A DNA stretch of 64,000 nucleotides from Metabacillus indicus LMG 22858 (GCF_000708755.2 NZ_JGVU02000002.1:930001-994000), one strand, 5' to 3'. Positions 1-8,177 are shown, numbered from the stretch's first letter. Program-made: numbers and translations. The notes: generated from the sequence alone by a model not told the origin.

Positions 1-38
1 TGTGGTTTTTGCTATGTTCAGTTATATGAGCTGGGTAA

Positions 39-173
39 TTCCGCTTTTCTCATTGTCCAGCTGCGCCTCCTAGTCCTTCTGTCAGAACAAAATCCCCCAA
101 AAAGTCAAAACCGGACTTTTCGGGTGATTTCTTTTCTGCCTGTCGGAGCTGAACGGGCGACTCCACTTTTCTT
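39..173 (-). repeat. ~120-bp structured intergenic repeat, copy A
   Basis: Inverse-orientation copy of an element also found at 32680-32796, 32801-32919 and 44319-44438. Read on the minus strand it starts near AAAAGTGGAGTCGCC, ends AGCTGGACA, and has a central 16-bp hairpin (91-129) with a 7-base loop, one A-G mismatch and one G-T wobble. It lies just beyond the rnpB terminator. No open frame is supported in it. Confidence 0.8.
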
Positions 174-183
174 TATGTAAATG

Positions 184-211
184 AAAAGCTCTCATCACAT
201 ATGAAGAGAGC
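184..211 (-). terminator. rnpB terminator
   Basis: Inverted repeat gctctc...gagagc (188-211) followed on the minus strand by TTTT. It lies about 30 bases beyond the conserved 3' end of RNase P RNA. Confidence 0.7.
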
Positions 212-239
212 CTGTTTTAAACATGTTAAGTTTACCTGA

Positions 240-655
240 AATAACGTTCTGTAAGCCATGTTTTGTCCCTTTGTACTGCAAACGGCCGGTATCACCTCGT
301 ACTCCGGTGGTAATCATCTATCTACGGAAGCTTAAAGCTTCCGGCCTTCTCCGTGTTCAGTTCCTAAGAGAAGGTGCCCCTACCTATATTTGGGTTTCTC
401 GCTCGAGGGGTTTACCGCGTTCCACTCCTCAGGTTTCCCTGAGGACTACGTCACTGTGGCACTTTCAAGGTAGCAGAGCCATATCCGAAGACTTAGGCCC
501 CTTCCCTGCCGTCAGCCGGATCACCCGGCTGCCCTAGCTTATGACTTCGCTAGGCACGAACACTACGGGCATCTCAGCACCGTGCGAGCATGGACTTTCC
601 TCTACAGCCCTAAAGACTGCAGCGATTACCTGAACGTTATTATTTTTTAAGAGCA
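240..655 (-). ncRNA. rnpB: RNase P RNA, type B
   Basis: This is the catalytic RNA of ribonuclease P, which cleaves 5' leaders from pre-tRNAs together with the RnpA protein. On the minus strand the universally conserved segments are plain: GAGGAAAGTCCATGCTCGCAC near the 5' side, GTGCCTAGCGAAGTCATAAG, GTGGAACGCGGTAAACCCC, and near the 3' end GGCTTACAGAACGTT. The 5' and 3' ends pair through complementary AACGTT segments. The size of about 410 nt and the helix layout fit the type B RNA of Bacilli. A sigma-A promoter precedes it and a terminator follows. Any reading frame in this region is a shadow. The gpsB-rnpB order is the same as in B. subtilis. The exact 5' end is inferred from the promoter. 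Confidence 0.96.
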
Positions 656-661
656 AATACT

Positions 662-690
662 AGTATAGTTAATTACAGAAAAGATTGCAA
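662..690 (-). promoter_or_regulatory. sigma-A promoter of rnpB
   Basis: On the minus strand TTGCAA (685-690) and TATACT (662-667) are separated by exactly 17 bases. Transcription would start near 655, at the RNase P RNA 5' end. The promoter lies just downstream of the gpsB stop codon. Confidence 0.75.
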
Positions 691-706
691 GAGCAAATAG
701 TGGAAA

Positions 707-1012
707 TCAATCGTAAAGCTTGCTTCCGAAAACATGCTTTTCAAGGTTTGACAAACGTTTCAGAATATCAAAGTTCGTTGTGTTTGTCTGTACAGGCTGA
801 ACCTGCTTTCGGTTGAACGAGTCTTCAAGCTGTTTTGTCAGACGCAGGTTTTCCTGCTGAAGCTCTTCGATTTCCTGATGAAACGTTTCATAGTCCTTGA
901 TGATCAAATCAAGAAACTTATCCACGTCTTCCTGTTTGTAGCCGCGCATTCCCTGTTTAAATTCTTTTTCTAAGATTTCTTTCGCCGTTAATTTAATTTT
1001 ATCGGAAAGCAT
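707..1012 (-). CDS. gpsB: Cell division regulator GpsB
   Basis: GpsB is a small cytosolic coiled-coil protein that shuttles PBP1 (PonA) between the side wall and the division septum and interacts with EzrA and MreC. The N-terminal DivIVA-like lipid-binding domain ([20 protein letters not shown]) is followed by a coiled coil (residues ~35-65), a linker, and the C-terminal multimerisation segment ending FGSKLYD. At 101 residues it matches family length. An upstream GTG is in frame, but the ATG at 1012 has GAGGTG six bases before it and starts at the position known for the family (MLSDKIKL), so it is preferred. Its partner ponA lies at 12.5 kb in this window. Confidence 0.95.
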   Translation of the reverse strand: MLSDKIKLTAKEILEKEFKQGMRGYKQEDVDKFLDLIIKDYETFHQEIEELQQENLRLTKQLEDSFNRKQVQPVQTNTTNFDILKRLSNLEKHVFGSKLYD

Positions 1013-1088
1013 CTCTTTCACCTCGTCACACTGAAATCATCTTTTCATATTTTTTCATAATCCTGATGCCGTTGTCAATTTTCTTCCG

Positions 1089-1655
1089 TTATTCGCCTGT
1101 CCAAAAATGATCCTTGCTTTGCTCTTCTTCCACAATGAGCTGCAGATCTGCAAAAGAAATTGTCATAATGGTATATTCGCCGGACTCAGCCTTTTTTCTG
1201 GCGGTCTCGAGCAAATATTTTGGAGACCCAGGGTTTTCTTCGTCATAAACCAGCAGGAGTCCTTCACTTTTTGAAACAAAAAATTCATTTTTCAGCCTGA
1301 ACTGATTTGGATTATCATATTTTCTTTTTGTGATGCTGTCAACAAAGTCGGCTGATGACATAATGTATTCATAATATTCTTTATTGTCTTCATTCCATTT
1401 TTCTTCCTGCTCCAAAAATGGAGTCAGAATGCCGAGCTTTAGTTCATCATACTCTACCTGCAAATCAAAGACAACCTCTGCAGCCCAGAGCTCTATTCCG
1501 AGCTGGCCGCTGATGAGCACCCACTCGAGTCCTTCTTCTGCAAGCGGCCGCAGGGAATTTTCAATGGCTTTTTTTATATAGGCGACTCCCGGATCATCAT
1601 TTTTAAAGATGCCGAGTTCAAAAGGTTTGTATCCGGATACGGTCAGGACCTTCAT
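1089..1655 (-). CDS. ypsA: YpsA, SLOG-superfamily protein (DUF1273)
   Basis: YpsA is a Rossmann-like protein of the SLOG superfamily (nucleotide/ADP-ribose ligand sensing). In B. subtilis its overproduction disturbs cell division, and it is usually encoded next to gpsB, as here. The [11 protein letters not shown] start and the [17 protein letters not shown] segment around residues 45-62 carry the conserved glycine and glutamate of the family nucleotide pocket. At 188 residues it has the usual length. It lies 77 bp upstream of gpsB on the same strand. The ligand is not known. Confidence 0.9.
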   Translation of the reverse strand: MKVLTVSGYKPFELGIFKNDDPGVAYIKKAIENSLRPLAEEGLEWVLISGQLGIELWAAEVVFDLQVEYDELKLGILTPFLEQEEKWNEDNKEYYEYIMSSADFVDSITKRKYDNPNQFRLKNEFFVSKSEGLLLVYDEENPGSPKYLLETARKKAESGEYTIMTISFADLQLIVEEEQSKDHFWTGE

Positions 1656-1718
1656 TATGTATGTCTCCCTTCAAAGAAGATAGGAGCTGACAATTGCATC
1701 AGCTCCTAAGGTGAGGTA

Positions 1719-2141
1719 TTAACGGCCGTAAGGACTCATAGGAGGTCTTCCGCCGCCGCAGTTAAATTGTTGGTTTGATACAGAGTTTACCATAGAATTT
1801 GTTTGAGGGAAAAAATGCTTGTGCTGAATGTTCTGGTGGTTAACGACAGTTGTGTGAGTCGGGTGGATATGAGGAACAACTGTTGTAGAGAAAGTATGCT
1901 GCACGCAGCATTTTGTCGGATGAACAATCGGCGGACACATTTTGACAGGTCCCATCGGCATCATCGGCATTTGTGCACCTGCCACCATATTTGGAGCTGG
2001 CATGTTTGGTCCCATTTGTGCACCTGCCACCATATTTGGAGCTGGCATGTTCATTTGAGCTCCGCCTACCATATTCGGCATGTTCGGTCCCATCTGAGCG
2101 CCGCCCACCATATTAGGAGGCATGTTGTTATTTGGCATCAT
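1719..2141 (-). CDS. cotD: Spore coat protein CotD with an N-terminal Met-rich repeat extension
   Basis: The C-terminal ~75 residues match the inner spore coat protein CotD: IVHPTKCCVQHTFSTTVVPHIHP, then THTTVVNHQNIQHKHFFPQT, rich in His with paired Cys. B. subtilis CotD is about 75 residues. This one is 140, because of an N-terminal run with four copies of NMV(G/A)GAQM separated by PNMP/APN spacers. An in-frame upstream ATG at 2165 is less likely than 2141, which has AAGGAGA about 6 bases before it. A sigma-K-like promoter lies upstream (see 2187-2214). cotD is made late in the mother cell. The position between ypsA and yprB is conserved. Confidence 0.88.
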   Translation of the reverse strand: MMPNNNMPPNMVGGAQMGPNMPNMVGGAQMNMPAPNMVAGAQMGPNMPAPNMVAGAQMPMMPMGPVKMCPPIVHPTKCCVQHTFSTTVVPHIHPTHTTVVNHQNIQHKHFFPQTNSMVNSVSNQQFNCGGGRPPMSPYGR

Positions 2142-2186
2142 GTTTGTTTGTCTCCTTTCCTTCATTTCTTATCTGTCTTACAGTGA

Positions 2187-2214
2187 TAGTCTATGAAGCA
2201 AGGAGTGTACATGT
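2187..2214 (-). promoter_or_regulatory. Candidate sigma-K promoter of cotD
   Basis: Minus strand CATAGACTA (2187-2195) fits the sigma-K -10 pattern CATANNNTA. An AC dinucleotide within gtACat lies 17 bases upstream (2213-2214). The short -35 consensus makes chance matches common. CotD is sigma-K dependent in B. subtilis. Confidence 0.4.
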
Positions 2215-2235
2215 ACTGATGCAATAACCTATTTT

Positions 2236-2331
2236 TTACAAGAATGCATAGAAACTGTCTTTGAAGTTTGAAAAGATGAAGACTGTTGCAAATAAAACGA
2301 TGAAAAACAAGTAGAAGATGCCTTTGTACAT
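2236..2331 (-). CDS. Predicted 31-residue single-pass membrane peptide
   Basis: This is a short frame upstream of cotD on the same strand. It encodes MYKGIFYLFFIVLFATVF then IFSNFKDSFYAFL and stops with TAA. Residues 5-20 form one strongly hydrophobic helix, preceded by a lysine. GGGGTGAG lies 7 bases before the ATG, a convincing ribosome binding site. I do not recognise a family. The location next to a spore coat gene suggests a small sporulation membrane peptide, but this is inference and a chance frame is possible. Confidence 0.5.
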   Translation of the reverse strand: MYKGIFYLFFIVLFATVFIFSNFKDSFYAFL

Positions 2332-2485
2332 GATCGTGCTCACCCCGGTTATTAATGTTTACAGTCCTTAATTTTACACGCATCTTCACCGTTCTACAAT
2401 TACTTGAATGCCCATCTTATAAATTTCACAATATCGACAAATTTTACGCGAAAAAGAGCGGATTTTGCGGTTCCCCGGGGAATAA

Positions 2486-3730
2486 TCACCCCATTTTATT
2501 CCCCAGCCTCTTCATTCTTTTTAAAAGCTCTGCTTTCTCTTTTTCTGAATCGGTTTTCAGTGCCTGATCCTTTTCCTTTACCGCAAGATAAGCGGATGTG
2601 GCAAATGAAAGGGCCTTTTTTGAATCTTTCTCCTTGTGTTCATAATACTTCGCCGCTTCCACTGATGCCTTTATCTTATATTTCAAGCTGCCCGCTTTTG
2701 CGCAAGAGAGGAAAATCGGCAGTGCTTCGTCCATCCTGTTGTTCTTTTTCAGCTGCATCGCCATCTCAAATTTCGCTTCATATTCCCTCTCTGAGCCTGA
2801 TTCTGCTGCAGCTTTAAATGTGTCGAAGGCTGCCGCCTTTTCACCTGCTGAAAGCAGCCAGCGTGCGACTTCATATTGCTCGATGCCGGTTGCTTCGACA
2901 GAGGGAAACAAAATTCTGTGTGTGAGATGCGTGTAGAGAGTGATGAGTGAAAGGATATCAACTTCATTATGTGTCAGCACACCGCTGATGTGATCTGGAT
3001 CCTGGGACTGTACATAGCTGAAATACAGCATGGGGGCAAGATAGCCCGGAACATCATGCTCCCTCACGATTCCAAGAATCTCCTTCTCCACATGACTCAA
3101 TTTAACTGATTCAAGCCTTGTTTTCCAAAGCCTTCTGGCCGCATGGAAAAGATCGAAATGGCCGAAGGAAGGAAGCTTCGGCACCTGATCTTTAATCAGC
3201 GTATGCCGCGTTTTCACCTGAGGCCAGTCAAAGGCTTTACCGTTATAAGTGACAAGGGTTTTCGTATTGACCCGGCTCAGAAAACTTTGATAAAGCGCTA
3301 CTTCATTTCCGGGTTTCGGCAGAAAATGCTGAACAACTTTCACTTTATCGTCAAATACCTGCGCATGACCAAGCAGAAAAATCGTATTTCCCGCTCCTCC
3401 CCCAAGACCTGTCGTTTCTGTGTCAAAGAAAAAGAGATCGTGCGATTGATGCTCTTTGGAAGAAAGCGGATGAAGGCTGTCTCTCTCATTCCACAGGGAA
3501 ACCGCTCTATGAAATTCACCTAGCTGATAGAGGCCGTGCTGAAAAGAAAGATCATATGTCCTTTCCCTTACAAGACAGTACTCACCATCGAACCAGAATG
3601 GTTTGGCGTCAAGTTCTTCCCACTTTGAAAGGTGCGGAACATTTTCTTCCGGCTCCCTTTTGACAGTCTCTGTTTTCTCTTCCAGCGACATATGTGATTT
3701 TAATCGGTTTAGCTTTCCTTTTAACGACAA
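2486..3730 (-). CDS. yprB: YprB/MrfB, DnaQ-like exonuclease with TPR repeats
   Basis: Known in B. subtilis as MrfB, a 3'-5' exonuclease that acts with the helicase MrfA in a UvrA-independent repair route for mitomycin C damage. The RNase H-like domain (~residues 95-275) has Exo I DTETTGL with D103/E105, Exo II around GHFDLFHAARR, and Exo III LTHNEVDILSL. The C-terminal third (~280-400) is helical with TPR-like repeats. Length is 414 residues. Its start overlaps the stop of yprA by 10 bases, so the two are translationally coupled. Just beyond the stop is a GGGGAATAA/TTATTCCCC hairpin (2477-2504) without a clear U-run. Confidence 0.92.
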   Translation of the reverse strand: MSLKGKLNRLKSHMSLEEKTETVKREPEENVPHLSKWEELDAKPFWFDGEYCLVRERTYDLSFQHGLYQLGEFHRAVSLWNERDSLHPLSSKEHQSHDLFFFDTETTGLGGGAGNTIFLLGHAQVFDDKVKVVQHFLPKPGNEVALYQSFLSRVNTKTLVTYNGKAFDWPQVKTRHTLIKDQVPKLPSFGHFDLFHAARRLWKTRLESVKLSHVEKEILGIVREHDVPGYLAPMLYFSYVQSQDPDHISGVLTHNEVDILSLITLYTHLTHRILFPSVEATGIEQYEVARWLLSAGEKAAAFDTFKAAAESGSEREYEAKFEMAMQLKKNNRMDEALPIFLSCAKAGSLKYKIKASVEAAKYYEHKEKDSKKALSFATSAYLAVKEKDQALKTDSEKEKAELLKRMKRLGNKMG

Positions 3731-6006
3731 GAATCTTCGGCTCCTTTAAGACCGTTTATTAAGTAAAGGGTATCCTTCTTCTGATGGTCGGATCCTTCCA
3801 GGCCAGTGCACGACGGACAGCCTGTTTCACAGGGGCATCCGCTGATCATGGCATACGTTTCAGAGAGCACGATTTCCATTGTTTCAAAGACTTTCCCTGC
3901 AAGACCGACTCCGCCGGGATATTTATCATAGAGAAAAACGGTAGGCTGGTCGTTATGCGTCGCCTTCATTTGCGGAACAACGCTTATATCTGACGGGTCA
4001 CACATGACGCTGATCGGAACAATATGCTTTAAGGCATGCGAAAGACCGAGAAGGGCTTCTTCGAGCCTGTCTTTCTTCAGCATTCCGGCAAGTCCATCCG
4101 AAAGGCTGATCCACGCAGCATTCGTGTGCAATTCTTCTTCAGGAAGGTGAATCGGGCCTGATCCGATATTCTCATGCGTGTCAAACTTGATCTTTTTAAA
4201 AATGGTCGCCATCGCCTGAACCGTTACATCCCCGTAGCCAAGATGGTGGCTATCTCCCGCTCTCGTTTTGTCTTCTTCAAGCACTTTCAGCTGCACGGCA
4301 AGATTTGCATCTGTAAAATAATCAACATCCACTTCTCTTACAAAGGCTTTTTTCTCTTCCCAGTCGAGCATCTCCACCTGATACTGAATGCCCTGATGAA
4401 GGTAGATCGCTTCATCATGAAGCAGGGTCATGGCGCTGAATCTGTCCATCTCCCCGATGACTTTGACATTTGCAATATCCGACTGGTCAATGATGATGAC
4501 ATTTTCCTGTGAAGCCGATCTCAGACTGATGTTATGGGCCGGGAAAGAATCGTTCATCCAGTGATATTTGTCTCTGTTAAAATATAGAACTTTCTCCTCT
4601 GCCAGGAATTCGAGAATTTCCTCGATATCCATTTGCCCGAATGATTCATCTTTTTTGAATGGCAGTTCAAACGCAGCACATTTGATATGATCCACAAGAA
4701 CAATGAGATTGTCCGGATTAATGATGGCCGTTTCCGGATTCTGCCTGAAAAAATAATCCGGGTGCTGAATGATGTACTGATCAATTGGAGTCGATCCCGC
4801 CACCATCACAATCAGGGCTTCCCCGCTTCTTCTTCCGGCCCGGCCAGCCTGCTGCCAGGCACTCGCGATCGTTCCCGGATAGCCTGTCATAATGCACACC
4901 TGCAGCTGCCCGATATCAACTCCGAGTTCAAGGGCGTTTGTGCTGACAACGCCGAGAATCTCCCCGTTCCTCAGCCCTTTTTCAATTTCGCGCCTTTGTT
5001 TTGGCAGATAACCTCCCCTGTAGCCGCGTATCGTCTTCTTTCCAAGCTCCCCCTTGATCAGCTCCTGCAAGTACGTCAAGATAATTTCAACACGCACCCT
5101 GCTCCTTGCAAAAACGATTGTCTGAATTTTATTTTTCAGGAGCTCTGATGCTATCTTTCTGACTTCAAGTGTAGCGCTTTTCCGGATATTCAGCGGCTTG
5201 TTGACGATTGGGGGATTGTAAAAAAGAAAGTGTTTTTTCCCCGAGGGTGCCCCGTTATCATCAACGAGCACCACGTCTTCTCCAAGCAGCTCTTCAGCAA
5301 GCTCCTTAGGATTGGCAATCGTTGCTGATGTGCAGATAAAGACCGGATCGCTTCCGTAAAAACGGCATATGCGTTTTAGCCTGCGGATCACATTGGCAAC
5401 ATGGCTGCCGAATATTCCCCTGTAAATATGAAGTTCATCAATGATGATATACTTCAAGTTTTCAAAAAGGGAAACCCATTTTGTATGATGGGGCAAAATC
5501 GCCGAGTGAAGCATATCAGGATTTGTCATGACAATGTGACCCGCCTTGCGGATGACATTCCTGATTGTCGGAGCGGTGTCTCCATCATAGGTGTAGGAGT
5601 TGATTGGAACGCCAAGTTCTGTAATCAGCTCATTTAATTCGCTCTTCTGGTCCTGTGCGAGTGCTTTGGTAGGAAATAAATAAAGGGCCCTGCTGCTTTC
5701 ATCTTGAACAATCTGCTGCAAAACCGGGAGATTGTAGCAGAGCGTTTTCCCTGAAGCAGTCGGTGTGACGGCAACAAAGCTTTTTCTGCTGCGTGCAAGC
5801 TTATAAGCCGTTGCCTGATGGGTATAAAGAGACTCTATGCCTCTTGCTGCAAGCGCCTCTCTTAACCTGCTGTCAACAGAAGACGGCATTTCGGCTGTTC
5901 TTGCTTCTTTTGGTTCTATCGTATGAGCATGGACAATCTGCTCTTTAAATTCTTCATCGCGTTTTAAAAAATCAATAATCTCTGACAGTGACTGCTTTCT
6001 TCGCAC
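3721..6006 (-). CDS. yprA: YprA/MrfA, DEAD/DEAH-box DNA repair helicase
   Basis: Superfamily 2 helicase, the MrfA partner of MrfB in mitomycin repair. Visible motifs are TPTASGKT (Walker A, motif I), DELH (motif II), SATIANP (motif III) and QQAGRAGRRSG (motif VI). The C-terminal DUF1998 region carries the four-cysteine zinc cluster CPCETGCPSC near the end. A longer frame runs to 6129, but the GTG at 6006 follows GAGGTGATC by a normal spacing and begins MRRKQSLSEIIDFL like the B. subtilis protein, so this start is chosen (761 residues). It overlaps yprB. Confidence 0.92.
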   Translation of the reverse strand: MRRKQSLSEIIDFLKRDEEFKEQIVHAHTIEPKEARTAEMPSSVDSRLREALAARGIESLYTHQATAYKLARSRKSFVAVTPTASGKTLCYNLPVLQQIVQDESSRALYLFPTKALAQDQKSELNELITELGVPINSYTYDGDTAPTIRNVIRKAGHIVMTNPDMLHSAILPHHTKWVSLFENLKYIIIDELHIYRGIFGSHVANVIRRLKRICRFYGSDPVFICTSATIANPKELAEELLGEDVVLVDDNGAPSGKKHFLFYNPPIVNKPLNIRKSATLEVRKIASELLKNKIQTIVFARSRVRVEIILTYLQELIKGELGKKTIRGYRGGYLPKQRREIEKGLRNGEILGVVSTNALELGVDIGQLQVCIMTGYPGTIASAWQQAGRAGRRSGEALIVMVAGSTPIDQYIIQHPDYFFRQNPETAIINPDNLIVLVDHIKCAAFELPFKKDESFGQMDIEEILEFLAEEKVLYFNRDKYHWMNDSFPAHNISLRSASQENVIIIDQSDIANVKVIGEMDRFSAMTLLHDEAIYLHQGIQYQVEMLDWEEKKAFVREVDVDYFTDANLAVQLKVLEEDKTRAGDSHHLGYGDVTVQAMATIFKKIKFDTHENIGSGPIHLPEEELHTNAAWISLSDGLAGMLKKDRLEEALLGLSHALKHIVPISVMCDPSDISVVPQMKATHNDQPTVFLYDKYPGGVGLAGKVFETMEIVLSETYAMISGCPCETGCPSCTGLEGSDHQKKDTLYLINGLKGAEDSCR

Positions 6007-6109
6007 CCTGATCACCTCTTTCTCCATTTTAACAGAATAGATGTTCGTTTTTAAGCAAAACAGACGATAACATAAAAAAAGCAGGCGCGATGCCTGCTCC
6101 GTTCTGCAC

Positions 6110-6613
6110 TTATTTAACCTTGATGTCAAACACTTTATCTTTTCCGCCGTTCACCTGTCCGACAGGAGCTTTCTGAACACTATCCACAATATCGCCATTT
6201 GTAATGATGATTGGAGTGATCGTGCTTGCTGCTTTTTCTTTGATCAGATCAAGATCAAACGAAATCAGTTTATCTCCCGGCTTGACGCTGTCTCCTTCTT
6301 TGACAAACGCTTCAAATCCTTCTCCGTTCATAGCCACCGTTTCAAGGCCGATGTGAAGAAGAATCTCCATGCCCGTCTGGCTTCTGATGCCGATCGCATG
6401 CTTTGTGTGGAAGAGCTGAATGATCTCTCCCTCAACAGGTGACACCAGGATCCCTTCTGAAGGTTCAATCGCCATTCCATCGCCCATCATTTTCTGGGAG
6501 AAAACAGGATCAGGAACTTCTTCTAATTGCAAAAGCTTTCCTGTTAATGGTGCAAATACTGTTTCTTCTGTCTGTTTTTCCGTTTTTTTACTGCCGAATA
6601 GTTTTTTAAGCAT
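6110..6613 (-). CDS. ypqE: PTS EIIA glucose-type phosphocarrier (YpqE family)
   Basis: Stand-alone EIIA(Glc)-type domain (PTS_EIIA_1) of the sugar phosphotransferase system, which receives phosphate from HPr and passes it to an EIIBC permease. The active-site histidine is in LLHIGLETV (H87) and the partner histidine in KHAIGI (H72). The domain core begins with VFAPLTGKL and includes SPVEGEI. An in-frame ATG at 6634 is available, but 6613 has AAAGGAG at good spacing. Length is 167 residues. There is no EIIB or EIIC nearby, so the permease partner is unknown. B. subtilis has a similar lone gene, ypqE, in this position. Confidence 0.88.
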   Translation of the reverse strand: MLKKLFGSKKTEKQTEETVFAPLTGKLLQLEEVPDPVFSQKMMGDGMAIEPSEGILVSPVEGEIIQLFHTKHAIGIRSQTGMEILLHIGLETVAMNGEGFEAFVKEGDSVKPGDKLISFDLDLIKEKAASTITPIIITNGDIVDSVQKAPVGQVNGGKDKVFDIKVK

Positions 6614-6813
6614 GGCTCTGCTCCTTTTCTGCATTGAATTCTACTTTAGAAATACCCCTGTCTCCCTGAAATTAAACGCTTCTCACTTCACCCGTCCCTT
6701 TATAATTATCATCATTTAACCATAAAACGCCTGAATCAAGCAACCAATTTACAGCGCCATGCATATTTTAGCCTAAAAGATGCTTTATCCCCATTTAAAA
6801 GGAGACACGGCAG

Positions 6814-7218
6814 ATGAGTGAAAAAAATCACAACCCGTTATATGAACTTGCGGAGCAGTTCTTCGGTGACAGCTCATTTAAACAGAACGTACTGGAGTTT
6901 GAGAAAGTATTTCAGGAGCAGATGAATACGGCTTATATGAAAGTATCCTCATGGGAAGAGGATAATCGCTATTTTGTAAAAGCAGAGCTTCCCGGATTGA
7001 AAAAAGAGCAGATCAAAATTGAATTTCATGACCTTTGCCTCTCCCTGACCGTCAGCCACAAGGAAGAATTAAATCTCAGCCATATAAATGGATCTGCTTA
7101 CTCGCAGACGAGAAAACAAATGACAAAAACCATTCTATTGCCTAAGGCGCCGAAGATGGACGAAGTGGATGCCGCTTTTCAAAACGGCTGCCTGCTCATA
7201 TCCTTTCCGCTCAGCTGA
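6814..7218 (+). CDS. Hsp20/alpha-crystallin family small heat shock protein
   Basis: Residues ~40-130 form an alpha-crystallin domain: a typical strand pattern beginning VSSWEEDNRYFVKAELPGLKKEQIKIEF, and a final AAFQNGCLLISFPLS in place of the usual GVL(T/V) strand. The C-terminal I-x-I/V anchor is missing, so oligomer assembly may differ from classical Hsp20. The N-terminal ~40 residues are helical. AAAAGGAGAC precedes the ATG. The first of a plus-strand run of small, spore-associated genes, it may be a spore or coat sHSP such as the CotM/CotP group. That assignment is inference from context. Confidence 0.8.
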   Translation: MSEKNHNPLYELAEQFFGDSSFKQNVLEFEKVFQEQMNTAYMKVSSWEEDNRYFVKAELPGLKKEQIKIEFHDLCLSLTVSHKEELNLSHINGSAYSQTRKQMTKTILLPKAPKMDEVDAAFQNGCLLISFPLS

Positions 7219-7279
7219 CCAGATTTTAACACAATAAAATCCCCCCTGCTTATGAAAACTACTAGCAGGAGGTGCTTTT

Positions 7280-7435
7280 ATGAAGGAACATGAAAAAAGG
7301 ATCAGCGCAGAGCCGTCGGGGTCTCCGATGCTTGTTATAAAAACAAATCTGGATGAAGGTGCGGCCTCGGAAAATCCATACGCATCCGGCAGTGATCCGG
7401 GAAAAGTGAAAGAATTCTTTGAGGATCCGTCCTGA
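7280..7435 (+). CDS. Predicted 51-residue hydrophilic protein upstream of csgA-like gene
   Basis: Frame encoding MKEHEKRISAEPSGSPMLVI ... KVKEFFEDPS. AGCAGGAGGTG lies at ideal distance from the ATG, and its TGA stop overlaps the next ATG (ATGA-type junction), which supports real translation. Charged and Gly/Ser/Pro-rich, with no hydrophobic segment. Family not recognised. Being coupled to a CsgA-like spore protein, it is probably a forespore protein. Confidence 0.65.
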   Translation: MKEHEKRISAEPSGSPMLVIKTNLDEGAASENPYASGSDPGKVKEFFEDPS

Positions 7436-7686
7436 TGGAACAGTCACTGTCATATTTAAGAGAAGCCCTTTCCAATTATCTGGAGGAGCATGAAACCAGC
7501 AGGCACATTTATTTCAAACTCTCCAGGGAATCCTTTACAGATGAAAAGCAATTCATCAGGATGCTTTCTGAAAAAGAGCAGATGTTCTTAAATAAAATGC
7601 TCCCGTATGAAATAAAGCATGCGATGGGCGAGCAGGACTATGTCAGGATGAATCAGCTGAATGACGTTTATGAGGAGCTGCTGTAA
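7435..7686 (+). CDS. csgA: CsgA-like sigma-G-dependent spore protein
   Basis: 83 residues aligning from end to end with B. subtilis CsgA as I recall it: a start of the form (M)xxSLxYLREALSNYLEEH, a middle LSEKEQMFLNKMLPYEIKHA, and an end LNDVYEELL. CsgA is a small sporulation-specific protein made in the forespore under sigma-G and extracted with acid-soluble spore proteins. Its function is not known. The start overlaps the upstream gene's stop, and its own stop overlaps the next start by one base, giving a tight three-gene unit. Confidence 0.8.
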   Translation: MEQSLSYLREALSNYLEEHETSRHIYFKLSRESFTDEKQFIRMLSEKEQMFLNKMLPYEIKHAMGEQDYVRMNQLNDVYEELL

Positions 7687-7820
7687 TGAAAAAAGATGCG
7701 GGACTCCAACCCTTCAGCACGACAAATGCAGAGGAAGTTAAAAGATTGAATGCCGCTTCAGGCTTGTCCTATTCTGAAGTTAAAAAAAGGCTGGCGGAAA
7801 GATTAAATGAAAAGAAGTAA
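7686..7820 (+). CDS. 44-residue small spore-type protein with a gamma-SASP-like motif
   Basis: Start codon overlaps the csgA-like stop (TAATG). The protein reads MKKDAGLQPFSTTNAEEVKRLN ... VKKRLAERLNEKK. The segment FSTTNAEEVKRLN resembles the FASETNAQEVRQQN repeat of gamma-type small acid-soluble spore proteins, including a position where the germination protease cuts. No upstream ribosome binding site is needed if translation is coupled. A terminator follows within 10 bases. The SASP link is inference. Confidence 0.65.
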   Translation: MKKDAGLQPFSTTNAEEVKRLNAASGLSYSEVKKRLAERLNEKK

Positions 7821-7828
7821 ACACAGGC

Positions 7829-7860
7829 AAAGACGCATAAGGTTATGCGTCTTTGTTTTT
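7829..7860 (+). terminator. Terminator of the csgA-like unit
   Basis: Perfect stem aaagacgcat / atgcgtcttt followed by GTTTTTG on the plus strand. It lies right after the 44-residue gene and overlaps the 3' end of the converging holin-like gene, so it probably also limits that transcript. Confidence 0.8.
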
Positions 7861-8145
7861 GCCGTCCGCGTTTCGTTCGAAAACAGATTGTTTATACGCC
7901 TGATGAGTGGTGATGGCCGCTCCTGCCGCGATAAAACCGTTGGCAATGCTGCTGACTGAAAAACCCAGTGTGAAAATACTTGCGATAATGCCGGCTCCGA
8001 GGAGAATCCAAACAATCATCCAGTCCTGCACATTAGGAGTCCGCTTTAAAGCATACCCTAAGATCATGAGGGCCGGAACGACAATCACGAGCTGGGGGTG
8101 AACATTAATCTGATCAAACAGACTTGAGAGCGCTGCAGAAACCAT
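7843..8145 (-). CDS. Phage-holin-like small membrane protein
   Basis: 100 residues with three hydrophobic segments: LVIVVPALMILGYAL, MIVWILLGAGIIASIFTLGF and ANGFIAAGAAITT. The C-terminus is short, charged and hydrophilic (ERNADGKNKDA). This layout, and the pattern with a polar PNVQDW loop, fits the Hol44-type phage holin family. No lysin or other phage gene is near, so it is a chromosomal solitary copy of unknown role. The ATG at 8145 follows GAGGTGG at good spacing and is preferred over 8160. The 3' end runs into the shared terminator. Confidence 0.7.
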   Translation of the reverse strand: MVSAALSSLFDQINVHPQLVIVVPALMILGYALKRTPNVQDWMIVWILLGAGIIASIFTLGFSVSSIANGFIAAGAAITTHQAYKQSVFERNADGKNKDA

Positions 8146-8177
8146 GCTTATCCACCTCATTTATAGCTTAATACAGC

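Noticed and set aside
223-537. 104-codon plus-strand frame
   Set aside because: It lies entirely inside RNase P RNA on the opposite strand.
2162-2389. 75-codon frame before cotD
   Set aside because: No start signal and a composition unlike a protein; the 31-codon frame in another phase has a better ribosome binding site.
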